Source of the DNA: RGIG5327 sp045612485
Lineage (GTDB): Bacteria; Verrucomicrobiota; Lentisphaeria; Victivallales; UBA1829
Direction of reading: 5' to 3'
Length of the DNA stretch: 64,000 nucleotides
Assembly: GCA_045612485.1 (NCBI GenBank)
Contig: JAZKZE010000030.1
Coordinates: 11,252 to 75,251 of the forward strand
Positions within the stretch are counted from its first letter, which is position 1; the number at the start of each line of letters is the position of its first letter. A program made the translations under genes and the position numbers. This document shows, in pieces, positions 34,240 through 42,176 of this stretch. A model generated the notes under the pieces. That model saw only the letters and a list, made by a program, of their open reading frames with translations. It was not told where the DNA came from and did not search any database.

Positions 34240-34267
34240 AATATACATCCAACAAGGGAAAAATCAA
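34240..34267 (-). promoter_or_regulatory. Promoter of yeiH-like gene
   Basis: On the minus strand TTGATT (34262-34267), 16 bp, TATATT (34240-34245). Confidence 0.5.
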
Positions 34268-34330
34268 ACAGGAGTGGGGATTTTTCTGTTCAGATCTTTG
34301 CAGGGAAACAAACTGTTTTCTGTTTCTGTG

Positions 34331-35539
34331 TCATGTAAAAGAATTGCTCTTCTGCTTTTTTACCATGTGGATGATAAACGGGATCATCAGGAACATCAGA
34401 AAGGCTCCGGTAACATAAACACCCCGGACGCCGCAGGTCCAGACCACCGTTCCGCTTAATACCGCACTTACCAGTCCGCCAGCCTGATGGATACTGCTGC
34501 CCCAGCCAAGATACGTCCCTTTCAGTTCCGGATCTGTGGAAGAGGAAAGCCACATCATCAGAAGCGGGTGGATACATCCGCTTGCCATAGCCGAAAGAAA
34601 ACGGATGGAGACAAGCATATAGATATTTCCGGAAAAGGGGAGAATGAAGGAGAGCAATACTGTTATTGCCAGAGCGGAAAGCAGGAGTTTGAAATGGCGG
34701 ATCTTATTGCTTATCCAGCCGAAAAGGCAACCGGAAAGCAAGCCGCCCGATGCGGCAATTATGCTTGTAGTCCCCGTCCAGAATGCCGCATTTTTCTGTC
34801 CGTTGACCACTTCAACAAGCATGGCGGCAAATGGCTGGGTGATCCGGTTTGCCATTCCCAGAAGGAGAAAAAGGACCATAATGCCGGCGACTGCCGGGGA
34901 GGCAAGATCCCGTATGGAAAAGAGTTTTTTTCTTTTTTCCTTTTTTACTTTTGTTTCCTGTCTGACAAAGTTATCCTTTACAAAAAACTGTACCAGAAGG
35001 CCGCCTGCGATATAAAGGGCTCCGCAGCTTAAAAATGCCGCTTTATACCCGAATAATTCCACAATGATCCCGCCGCAGAAATAGCCGATCATGTGGCCGC
35101 TTGTGGTAGCAGTGGAAAATACTCCCAGAACATAGCCGTGTTTTTCTGCCGGTGCCGTTGCCAGAAGCAGAGTCCTCGCCGGATTGGCAGTTCCGGAAAA
35201 GAAGGAACAGAGAAAACGGATGCCGATCAGAGTATATATATCCGGGGCAAAACACAGCAGGGGGTAAAGCAGAGCCGCTCCGAAATTAGCTCTTAAAAGC
35301 ATGAGTTTTCTGCCGAATTTATCTGCCAGCATTCCCCAGAGTGCTGTGGCAATACATAAACTTGTCAAACCGGCAAAGGCGAATGCGGAAACATATACTC
35401 CGCGTACACTTTCCTCCACTTTCAATACTTCCCGCATGAAAAGAGGAATGAAAGGCATACAAAGTCCGAACCCTGCTGTGGCAAGAAGCTGGGAAAGCCA
35501 GACGAAAAAGAGATTTTGTTTCCAGTTTATATTGATCAT
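34331..35539 (-). CDS. MFS transporter
   Basis: This 402-residue major facilitator has about twelve membrane helices, the cytoplasmic loop motif GMLADKFGRKLMLL between helices 2 and 3, and a related SGCLFGWISNKIRHFKLLL between helices 8 and 9. It is divergent from a GH2/GHL6-like pair with a shared 200-bp control region, so import of an oligosaccharide or aryl-glycoside for those cytoplasmic enzymes is a reasonable inference. Efflux is also possible. ATG 35539 has AGAGGA upstream; an ATG at 35680 would add an unlikely, cysteine-rich leader and cross the promoter. Confidence 0.85.
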   Translation of the reverse strand: MININWKQNLFFVWLSQLLATAGFGLCMPFIPLFMREVLKVEESVRGVYVSAFAFAGLTSLCIATALWGMLADKFGRKLMLLRANFGAALLYPLLCFAPDIYTLIGIRFLCSFFSGTANPARTLLLATAPAEKHGYVLGVFSTATTSGHMIGYFCGGIIVELFGYKAAFLSCGALYIAGGLLVQFFVKDNFVRQETKVKKEKRKKLFSIRDLASPAVAGIMVLFLLLGMANRITQPFAAMLVEVVNGQKNAAFWTGTTSIIAASGGLLSGCLFGWISNKIRHFKLLLSALAITVLLSFILPFSGNIYMLVSIRFLSAMASGCIHPLLMMWLSSSTDPELKGTYLGWGSSIHQAGGLVSAVLSGTVVWTCGVRGVYVTGAFLMFLMIPFIIHMVKKQKSNSFT

Positions 35540-35566
35540 ATATATGTTTCCTCTGCATATTCCGGT

Positions 35567-35594
35567 AATATAATCCTTTATTTGTGTTTTACAA
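35567..35594 (-). promoter_or_regulatory. Promoter of MFS transporter gene
   Basis: On the minus strand TTGTAA (35589-35594), 16 bp, TATATT (35567-35572). Confidence 0.5.
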
Positions 35595-35620
35595 GCTGAA
35601 CAATATAAGATTTCTGTCAG

Positions 35621-35643
35621 GCGGAAAATATATATATTTCTGC
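35621..35643. promoter_or_regulatory. Imperfect inverted repeat between divergent promoters
   Basis: GCGGAAA (35621-35627) and TTTCTGC (35637-35643) are inverted copies with one mismatch, separated by 9 bp of alternating A/T. The site lies between the MFS and GH2 promoter candidates. Confidence 0.35.
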
Positions 35644-35671
35644 TTGCTTTTAACAGACAGAAGTATATATT
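35644..35671 (+). promoter_or_regulatory. Promoter of GH2/GHL6 operon
   Basis: TTGCTT (35644-35649), 16 bp, TATATT (35666-35671), about 75 bp before the GH2 start. Confidence 0.45.
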
Positions 35672-35745
35672 ACTTTTCAATATATATTTTTTTTCTTTTT
35701 CCGGGGAAAACGGAAAATCAACTTTTATAAAACAGAAGGTGAAAA

Positions 35746-37413
35746 ATGGTGAATTTGAATGGAATTTGGGATTTTGCTTTTTTCAGGGATAAAGCACTGG
35801 AGGAGATCGAATATGAAAAAGTTGAATTTACAGGAGTGATGAATGTTCCCGGATGTTTTGAAGAGTTTACTTCATATCACAGGGGAACAGCTGTTTACCA
35901 CCGTACTTTTGAACTGGAAAAAGAGGAACTTCGTCCGGTTCTGCGTGTAGAGGGCGCAGGGCAGAGAGTCAGATTTTTTGTTGACGGGAAAATGGTGGAG
36001 TTTCTTCCGCTTCCCTACTCTGTCCTGGAAAGTCCTCTGGAAAAACTTGATGCCGGTAAACATGAGATCATTGCCCTTGTTGACAACCGTTTCGATCCGG
36101 AAAAATTGAAACTTGTCCGGCCGGATTTTGATTATTATTCCTACGGCGGATTTTTTGACGGAATTTCCCTTTTGTTCCGTACTTCCCCCTGTTCCCTTGA
36201 CCGGGTGAAGATCACAACAGAAGATTTTGAAAAAGGTATTGTGGGACTTGAGTTCATCTTTTCAGGAGTTGTTCCGGAAACTGCGGAAGTGCAATATGCT
36301 TTTGATGATGAAGAAGAGTTCCGTAATGTTACTGTGAATCGTGGCGAAAAACTGCTCTGCCATGTTCCCTGCTGCAAATTGTGGAGTCCGGAAACACCCT
36401 TTCTGCATACTCTGAAAGTAAAATTCAATGGAAACACCCTCCGGGAAACTTTCGGGGTCCGGACTGTTGCTGTTAAAGGTAAAAAACTTCTGCTGAACGG
36501 TAAAGAACTTTTCCTCAAAGGTTTCAACCGCCACAACTCCTGTGCTGTTTCCGGGGCTGCTGTACCGGCGGAGATCATGCTTCTTGATTTGAAACATCTG
36601 AAAGATATGGGGTGTAACTTCGTCCGGGGGGCGCACTACAAACAGAGCCGCACTTTCCTTGAATTGTGTGACCGTATGGGGATTCTTGTCTGGGAGGAAA
36701 GTTACGGCTGGCAGTACAGACCGGAGGAGTTTCAGGATCCTTCCTTCTGTTTTCTTGTAAAAGAGCAGACACAAATGATGATACAGGAGGATTTCAATCA
36801 CCCCTGTATTATTTTCTGGGCGTTTATGAATGAGTTTTACTCCGGAACTTTTGAAGGCAGGAAAATGGCGGAAGAACTTGCTTCATTGATCCGCAGAGAA
36901 GATCCTTCCAGACTTGTTACATTTGCCTGCAGCCATATCAAAGCGGATATCTGCTGTGACCTTTGTGATGTGATCGCATTCAATACTTATCCCGGCTGGA
37001 ATGAAGTTTCCATGGATGAACCTGTGAAACTCCTTCAGGAAAATCTGGAGGATATTACCGCATTTTTCCGTGAAAAATATCCGGAAAAACCCCTTATGGT
37101 GGGGGAAATGGGGCTTTGTGCCGAATACGGCAGAAGAGATCCTTACGGGGCGCAATGGACAGAAGAGTTCCAGGCAGAATTTTATTCTGCTGTTGCCCGC
37201 TGGGTGCTTGCATCCCCGGAATATTGCGGACTTACCTTCTGGCAGTTGAATGATGCAAAAAGTTATTGCAGAAAAGGTGCTCCCGTGCGGGTAAAACCCT
37301 TCGGAATGAATCTTGCCGGGGTCTATGATGTTTACCGCCGTCCGAAACTTGCTGCTGCCGCAGTGGGGGAACTCTTTAAAGGTACAGGCGATGGTTTCAG
37401 ACTTGAAGAGTGA
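35746..37413 (+). CDS. GH2 glycosidase without NxK motif
   Basis: This 555-residue cytoplasmic GH2 enzyme is a paralogue of the 24155-25804 protein: same start (LNGIWDFAFF), same domain order, Asn362-Glu363 in FWAFMNEF as acid/base region and Glu454 in LMVGEMG as nucleophile. At the position of the glucuronidase NxK motif it has Asn522-Leu523-Ala524 (MNLAG), so the carboxylate-binding Lys is missing. It should therefore prefer a neutral sugar or another acid, for example beta-galactoside. It is followed by a GHL6-like gene and divergent from an MFS transporter. Confidence 0.87.
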   Translation: MVNLNGIWDFAFFRDKALEEIEYEKVEFTGVMNVPGCFEEFTSYHRGTAVYHRTFELEKEELRPVLRVEGAGQRVRFFVDGKMVEFLPLPYSVLESPLEKLDAGKHEIIALVDNRFDPEKLKLVRPDFDYYSYGGFFDGISLLFRTSPCSLDRVKITTEDFEKGIVGLEFIFSGVVPETAEVQYAFDDEEEFRNVTVNRGEKLLCHVPCCKLWSPETPFLHTLKVKFNGNTLRETFGVRTVAVKGKKLLLNGKELFLKGFNRHNSCAVSGAAVPAEIMLLDLKHLKDMGCNFVRGAHYKQSRTFLELCDRMGILVWEESYGWQYRPEEFQDPSFCFLVKEQTQMMIQEDFNHPCIIFWAFMNEFYSGTFEGRKMAEELASLIRREDPSRLVTFACSHIKADICCDLCDVIAFNTYPGWNEVSMDEPVKLLQENLEDITAFFREKYPEKPLMVGEMGLCAEYGRRDPYGAQWTEEFQAEFYSAVARWVLASPEYCGLTFWQLNDAKSYCRKGAPVRVKPFGMNLAGVYDVYRRPKLAAAAVGELFKGTGDGFRLEE

Positions 37414-37437
37414 GACAAAAAAATGAGAGGAAATTTT

Positions 37438-39450
37438 ATGGAGAAAAAATTGGATATAAGGTTCCGGCAGGTACATCTGGATTTCCATACTTCGCCTTTG
37501 ATCCCCGGTATAGGGACAGAATTTGATAAAAAACAATGGCAGGAAAACTTGAAAATGGCTCATGTGGATTCCATTACCTGTTTTTCCTGCTGTCATCACG
37601 GCTGGAGTTATCACCCTACGGAAGTTGGGGCAATGCATCCGGAACTTTCTTTTGATCTCTTGCGGGAACAGATGGATGCTTCCCATGAGATCGGAATAAA
37701 AGTTCCCATCTATCTTACCGCCGGGATCAATAACCGTATTGCGGAACTTAATCCCGGCTGGCGGGAGATCAACTTTGAAGGACAGCTGGTGGGCTGGGCA
37801 CGTTCCCCACTCAAGGCGGGATTCAAAACTCTCTGTTTCAATACTCCTTATCTGGATTTTCTTGCCCGTCTGACAGAGGAGGCCGCCAAACTTTTTCCGG
37901 ATGCCGACGGAATGTTTTTCGATATCATTTCCCAGAATCAGTGCTGTTGTCCCTGCTGTATGCGGGACATGAGAAAAATGGGATTTGATCCGGCTAAGGA
38001 AGAGGACAGAAAACATTTTTCCGATACTGTCCTGCGTAAATATTTCAGAAAAATCACCGATGCGGCAAGAAGTGTGAACAGTGATCTGAATGTATTCCAC
38101 AACTTTTCATGGCTGGGGGATCCGGGCAATGAGGATGTATATAACTATGTAAGTCACATTGAATCCGAATCCCTGCCCACAACCGGTTTTACCGGATATG
38201 ATGCTTTCCCCATGTGTGCCGCGTTCAGCCGGGGGAACAAGGAAAAAGCCCTTGTGGGGATGACAGGAAAATTCCATACCCACTGGGGAGAATTCGGTGG
38301 CTTTAAATCAGCGGATGCTCTGCGTTATGAGTGTGCCGCCATGATCGCCCAGGGGGCAGCTTGCAGTATCGGCGATCAGCTGCATCCCTGCGGTAAACTG
38401 GATGAAAGCACTTACAAACTTATCGGCAAAGCCTACAGGGAAGTGGAGGAAAAAGAACCCTGGTGCAGAAATGCTCAAAGCAGTGCGTTCTTTGCTGTTC
38501 TCTCTTCCCGCTGGTTCAAAAGAACTCTTGTGCCGGACAGAAATACTGATCTGGGAATTGCCAGGATTTTGCGGGAAGGACATATACCTTTTGATATGCT
38601 GCGGGATATTGATGCGGAAAAAATCTTCCGTTACAAAGTATTGATCCTTGCTGATGAAATCCGTCTGGATAAAAAATGGCGGGCTAATATCCGGGAATTT
38701 CTTGCAAATGGCGGCAAGATCATCCTTTCCGGAGAGTCTCTCCTGAAAAAAGAGGAGGATATTCCCGCCTTTGATATTGGAATATGTGAAGGGGAAAGTA
38801 CGCAGTACCCCAACTACATTCAGGCGGAAGAAATGTTTGCTCCGCAGGACATCCATACCCCCTTTGTCATGTATATGCCCTCCATGAATTTCAGAAAGAC
38901 AAAAGGTGAAAGTCTGGGGAAAATTTTTGAACCTTATTTTGTCCGTTCCTATGAACATTTCTGTTCCCATGCCCATACTCCCTTTAAAACAGTTTCTTCC
39001 TGCTTTGACGCAGGGACGGTGACGGAAAATATCCTTTATTTTGCCCATAAAATTTTCCGCAATTATGCGTTGTACGGCAATGTGATTTTGAAAGATTTTA
39101 TTCTGAAATGTATTTATGCCTTTGCAGGAGATGAGGCGGGAATAAGAACAAATCTTCCTTCAACGGCAAGAGTTACTTTGATGCAGCAGAAAGAGGAAAA
39201 AAGGTATATAGCTCACGCTCTTTATGCCAATATCATCCCCAGGGGAACTCCGGAAGGACATTTTACACTTCTTATTGATGAGATCATTCCTTTGTATCAC
39301 GTGGAATTTTCCTTTACACTGCCGGAAAAGATAAAGAAAGTAACTCTTGAACCGGAAGGAAAAGAGATCCCCTTTACGGAAAAAGAGGGAAAGATCCTTC
39401 TGATTCTGGAAAAGCTGGATTGTCACGCCATGATGGTATTACATTACTGA
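37438..39450 (+). CDS. GHL6-like hydrolase with trimerisation-type domain
   Basis: This 670-residue cytoplasmic protein begins with RQVHLDFHTSPLIPGIG, typical of hypothetical glycosyl hydrolase 6 (GHL6) TIM barrels. The barrel (about 1-330) has CFSCCHHGWSYHPTEVG, DGMFFDIISQNQCCCPCCMRDM, with a Cys cluster, and HNFSWLGDPG. Residues about 365-560 look like the beta-galactosidase trimerisation/GATase-like domain (VLILADEIRLDKKWRANIREFLANGGKIIL), and a small beta domain ends the protein. Related proteins are annotated as alpha-fucosidase- or beta-galactosidase-like without proven activity. ATG 37438 is preferred because GAGAGGA lies before it. It follows the GH2 gene by 24 bp. Confidence 0.75.
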   Translation: MEKKLDIRFRQVHLDFHTSPLIPGIGTEFDKKQWQENLKMAHVDSITCFSCCHHGWSYHPTEVGAMHPELSFDLLREQMDASHEIGIKVPIYLTAGINNRIAELNPGWREINFEGQLVGWARSPLKAGFKTLCFNTPYLDFLARLTEEAAKLFPDADGMFFDIISQNQCCCPCCMRDMRKMGFDPAKEEDRKHFSDTVLRKYFRKITDAARSVNSDLNVFHNFSWLGDPGNEDVYNYVSHIESESLPTTGFTGYDAFPMCAAFSRGNKEKALVGMTGKFHTHWGEFGGFKSADALRYECAAMIAQGAACSIGDQLHPCGKLDESTYKLIGKAYREVEEKEPWCRNAQSSAFFAVLSSRWFKRTLVPDRNTDLGIARILREGHIPFDMLRDIDAEKIFRYKVLILADEIRLDKKWRANIREFLANGGKIILSGESLLKKEEDIPAFDIGICEGESTQYPNYIQAEEMFAPQDIHTPFVMYMPSMNFRKTKGESLGKIFEPYFVRSYEHFCSHAHTPFKTVSSCFDAGTVTENILYFAHKIFRNYALYGNVILKDFILKCIYAFAGDEAGIRTNLPSTARVTLMQQKEEKRYIAHALYANIIPRGTPEGHFTLLIDEIIPLYHVEFSFTLPEKIKKVTLEPEGKEIPFTEKEGKILLILEKLDCHAMMVLHY

Positions 39451-39464
39451 GGAATGTCGGAGAA

Positions 39465-39511
39465 CCTGTAAAAACGTTTTTTCTTCCTTCCGGAAAGAAC
39501 GTTTTTGCAGG
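39465..39511 (+). promoter_or_regulatory. Long hairpin after GHL6-like gene
   Basis: CCTGTAAAAACGTT from 39465 pairs with AACGTTTTTGCAGG ending at 39511 and the stem extends inwards, with wobble pairs, to about 18 bp. No T-run follows, so it may protect the mRNA 3' end or regulate rather than terminate. Confidence 0.45.
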
Positions 39512-39539
39512 AATAATGGAAAATGCCTTTCTTTCTGTC

Positions 39540-39567
39540 TTGAAATAACGGTGGATAATGGTATATT
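39540..39567 (+). promoter_or_regulatory. Promoter of PfkB kinase operon
   Basis: TTGAAA (39540-39545), 16 bp, TATATT (39562-39567); AGGAG at 39601-39605 precedes the ATG at 39614. Confidence 0.6.
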
Positions 39568-39613
39568 AGTTTGAAAATAAGTATTTTTATTATTATAAAA
39601 AGGAGTTGATCAA

Positions 39614-40813
39614 ATGAAAAAACTTTCTGTTGCTGTTACCGGATGCTCTCTGGTGGATTCCCTCTATGCTAATGTGAATACTTCCGCCGGTGCTTTTCAG
39701 ACTCTCCGTTCAAAGAAAAACGGTGACGGCGGTCTGAAGGAAGGGGAACTTACTTTTGCCGATGCACTGGAAAAATTCAGCGGCAAAAAATATGATAAGA
39801 TCCTGGAAGCACTCACCAACGGGGAAAAGCCCACAGCCAGAAATCTGGGAGGTCCTGCCATCGTCGGTGCCATCAATGCTGCCCAGGCGCTCTACTCTCT
39901 GCCTGTGGAGTTCTCCTTCTACGGTGCCACCGGAAAAGATGAAAAAGGTAAATTCATCCGTTCCATCATCAAAAAGACTCCTGTGGATATCAAAAACTAT
40001 GTGGAAGTAAAGGGTGATACCCCCGGTACAGATGTGATCTCCGATCCTGCCGCAAACAACGGCAAAGGGGAACGCACCTTCATTAATACCATCGGTGCCT
40101 GTTACAACTATACCCCCTCTGATCTTCCGGAAAGTTTCTATAAATCCGACATCGTCTGGGTGGGAGCTACTGCCCTTGTTCCCGGGCTTCACACAAAACT
40201 TACCTCCATTCTGAAAAAAGCCAAAAAGAATGGAGCTGTCACCATCGTCAATACCGTTTATGACTTTATCAATGAAAGAAAGAATCCTGATAAAGCATGG
40301 CCCATGGGCGATGGCGTGGAAGCATACAAATATATCGACCTTCTTCTTATGGACTGGGAAGAAGCCCGCCGCCTTTCCGGAAAAGAATTTTTCGGTGAGA
40401 TCATGGGCTTTTTCATGGAATCCGGCGTAGGAGCTTTTGCCATTACCAGAGGCGCACATGCTTTCTTTGTATGGAGTAGCGGAAAGATCTTTTCTGAAGT
40501 GGAACTTACCGAAATGCCTGTTTCCGCCAAAGTGGATGAGATCCTTGCCGCCCATCCGGAAAAGAAGGGCGATACCACCGGATGCGGTGACAACTTTGCC
40601 GGTGGATTCGTTTCCTCCCTCCTGCGTCAGCTTGCCAATGGAAAAGAACCCGGTACTCTGGATATTTATGATGCGTCCGCATGGGCTGCCGCTTCCGGCG
40701 GATTTGCCATCTTTACTGTGGGCGGAACCTACATCGAAAAGAAAAAAGGCGAAAAACAGGCAAAATTGCAGGAATTGCGTGATGCCTATATGCTTCAGAT
40801 CAACCGTGTCTGA
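39614..40813 (+). CDS. PfkB-family carbohydrate kinase
   Basis: This 399-residue ribokinase-fold kinase phosphorylates an unidentified sugar or nucleoside. TARNLGGPAIVGAINAAQAL is the substrate-side motif and GDTTGCGDNFAGGFVSSLL the C-terminal signature, with GCGD replacing GAGD and its Asp as catalytic base. It is longer than ribokinase (about 310), with an N-terminal insert around 25-75. It heads a three-gene run with a Rossmann protein and a dihydrouridine synthase, overlapping the former by one base, so context does not reveal the substrate. Confidence 0.85.
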   Translation: MKKLSVAVTGCSLVDSLYANVNTSAGAFQTLRSKKNGDGGLKEGELTFADALEKFSGKKYDKILEALTNGEKPTARNLGGPAIVGAINAAQALYSLPVEFSFYGATGKDEKGKFIRSIIKKTPVDIKNYVEVKGDTPGTDVISDPAANNGKGERTFINTIGACYNYTPSDLPESFYKSDIVWVGATALVPGLHTKLTSILKKAKKNGAVTIVNTVYDFINERKNPDKAWPMGDGVEAYKYIDLLLMDWEEARRLSGKEFFGEIMGFFMESGVGAFAITRGAHAFFVWSSGKIFSEVELTEMPVSAKVDEILAAHPEKKGDTTGCGDNFAGGFVSSLLRQLANGKEPGTLDIYDASAWAAASGGFAIFTVGGTYIEKKKGEKQAKLQELRDAYMLQINRV

Positions 40814-41271
40814 TGAGTAAGCCTTATACAGAAGAATTTCTTACCTCCCTTTTCCGCAGATATGCCCCTTTTCCGGGGGCAAAAGCGGGGATCGTCGGGT
40901 ATGGCACATTCGGGAAAAGAGTTGCCGGATGTGCCGAAAATACTTCCATGCACATATTGTTGTGTGATCCATTGCTCCAGCAGGCGGAAAGTGAGGACGT
41001 CTTTGATGCGTTTCAGGAATCCTGGGGCAACGGTATGGGCCGCTGTTACTATTCCGATACTCTTACAGAAACTTTTTTCCCTCTTTCATTTCTTATAAAG
41101 GAATGTGACATCCTTTCCATCCAAATCCCGGAAAATGAGGAGAATATTTCTCTCATTACCCCGGAAATTTTTTCTCAAATGAAACCTCACACCCTTGTTT
41201 TCAATTTTTCTTCAAAAAGAATCGTTCCCTTTGAGGATGAAAGGATCCTTTTCTTCGGAGAAGAACCATGA
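40813..41271 (+). CDS. Lone Rossmann domain of 2-hydroxyacid dehydrogenase type
   Basis: This 152-residue protein resembles only the NAD-binding half of D-isomer-specific 2-hydroxyacid dehydrogenases. It shows GIVGYGTFGKRVAG, the second strand ending in Asp (ILLCDPLLQQ), CDILSIQIPENEENISLITPEIFSQMKPHTLVFNFS. The catalytic domain and its Arg/Glu/His triad are not present, and the cofactor domain itself ends early. It may be a decayed enzyme or a NAD-binding accessory protein. It is coupled by overlapping codons on both sides (TGATG with the kinase, ATGA with dus), which argues for expression. Confidence 0.65.
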   Translation: MSKPYTEEFLTSLFRRYAPFPGAKAGIVGYGTFGKRVAGCAENTSMHILLCDPLLQQAESEDVFDAFQESWGNGMGRCYYSDTLTETFFPLSFLIKECDILSIQIPENEENISLITPEIFSQMKPHTLVFNFSSKRIVPFEDERILFFGEEP

Positions 41272-42167
41272 AGATCTTTGCCGCCCCGTTACAGGGATAT
41301 ACGGATCGTTTTTTCCGTAATGCCCATTTTGCTGAAATAGGCGGGATCGAGGAATATTATACCCCTTTTCTCCGTATGGAACAGAATTCTATCCGGGAAA
41401 AGGAACTTTCCGATGTGGAAAAAGAAAAGAATCTTTCCCCGGAGACTGTTCCCCAGATCCTTGTGAAAAGCGGTGCGGAACTTGCCTTTTTTGCAGAAGA
41501 ACTGGGCAATAAAGGCAAATGGAAAAGGCTTGATCTCAACTTTGGCTGTCCTTATGTTCCCGTAGTGAAAAAGGGATATGGGGCAGGGGTGCTTGAAGAC
41601 AGAAGGGTTGTGGAAGAAATTTTGAAGGAAACGGAAAAATTCCCCCATATTACTTTTTCTGTAAAGTGCAGACTTCCGGAAAAGGATGAGAATATATTGC
41701 ATATATTGCAGGATCACAAGTTGAAACATATTGTTCTGCATCCCCGGAAAGCCAGTCAGGAATATAAAGGAAGTGCAGATAAAGAAGCCTTTTACAGGTT
41801 CCTTGCTTACGGAGGAAAGAATCCTCTTATCTATAACGGAGATATCAATACGCTTTCTGATATACCGGAAAATACCGAAATGCTTATGCTAGGACGTGGA
41901 CTTTTGCGTGATCCCCTTCTTGCAAGAAAAATATCAGGGGAAAATTTTTCTTTTGAAGAAGAAAATTCCTTATATAAAAAATTCCATTCTTCTTATGTTG
42001 CTTCTCTCCTTGAAGGAACAAAAAAAGCGGAAGAGAAACTTCCCAAATTAAAAACTTTCTGGGAATATTTCCTGCCGCAAAAGGATAAAAAAATCAGAAA
42101 AAAACTCTCCAAATGCAGAACATTTGAAGAGTATAAGGTTCTTACGGAAGAACTTTTTTCTATGTGA
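41268..42167 (+). CDS. tRNA-dihydrouridine synthase
   Basis: This 299-residue FMN enzyme reduces uridine in tRNA. It shows APLQGYTDRFFR at the start, LDLNFGCPYVPVVKKGYGAG around residue 93 (NxGCP region; the Cys is the usual proton donor), VKCRLPEKDE, HPRKASQEYKG and NGDI, LGRGLLRDP near the FMN phosphate site. NFGCP instead of NxGCP is within family variation. Which Dus subfamily it belongs to is unclear. It is translationally coupled to the Rossmann gene and convergent with the next gene at a 9-bp distance. Confidence 0.88.
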   Translation: MKIFAAPLQGYTDRFFRNAHFAEIGGIEEYYTPFLRMEQNSIREKELSDVEKEKNLSPETVPQILVKSGAELAFFAEELGNKGKWKRLDLNFGCPYVPVVKKGYGAGVLEDRRVVEEILKETEKFPHITFSVKCRLPEKDENILHILQDHKLKHIVLHPRKASQEYKGSADKEAFYRFLAYGGKNPLIYNGDINTLSDIPENTEMLMLGRGLLRDPLLARKISGENFSFEEENSLYKKFHSSYVASLLEGTKKAEEKLPKLKTFWEYFLPQKDKKIRKKLSKCRTFEEYKVLTEELFSM

Positions 42168-42176
42168 AAATTTCTT

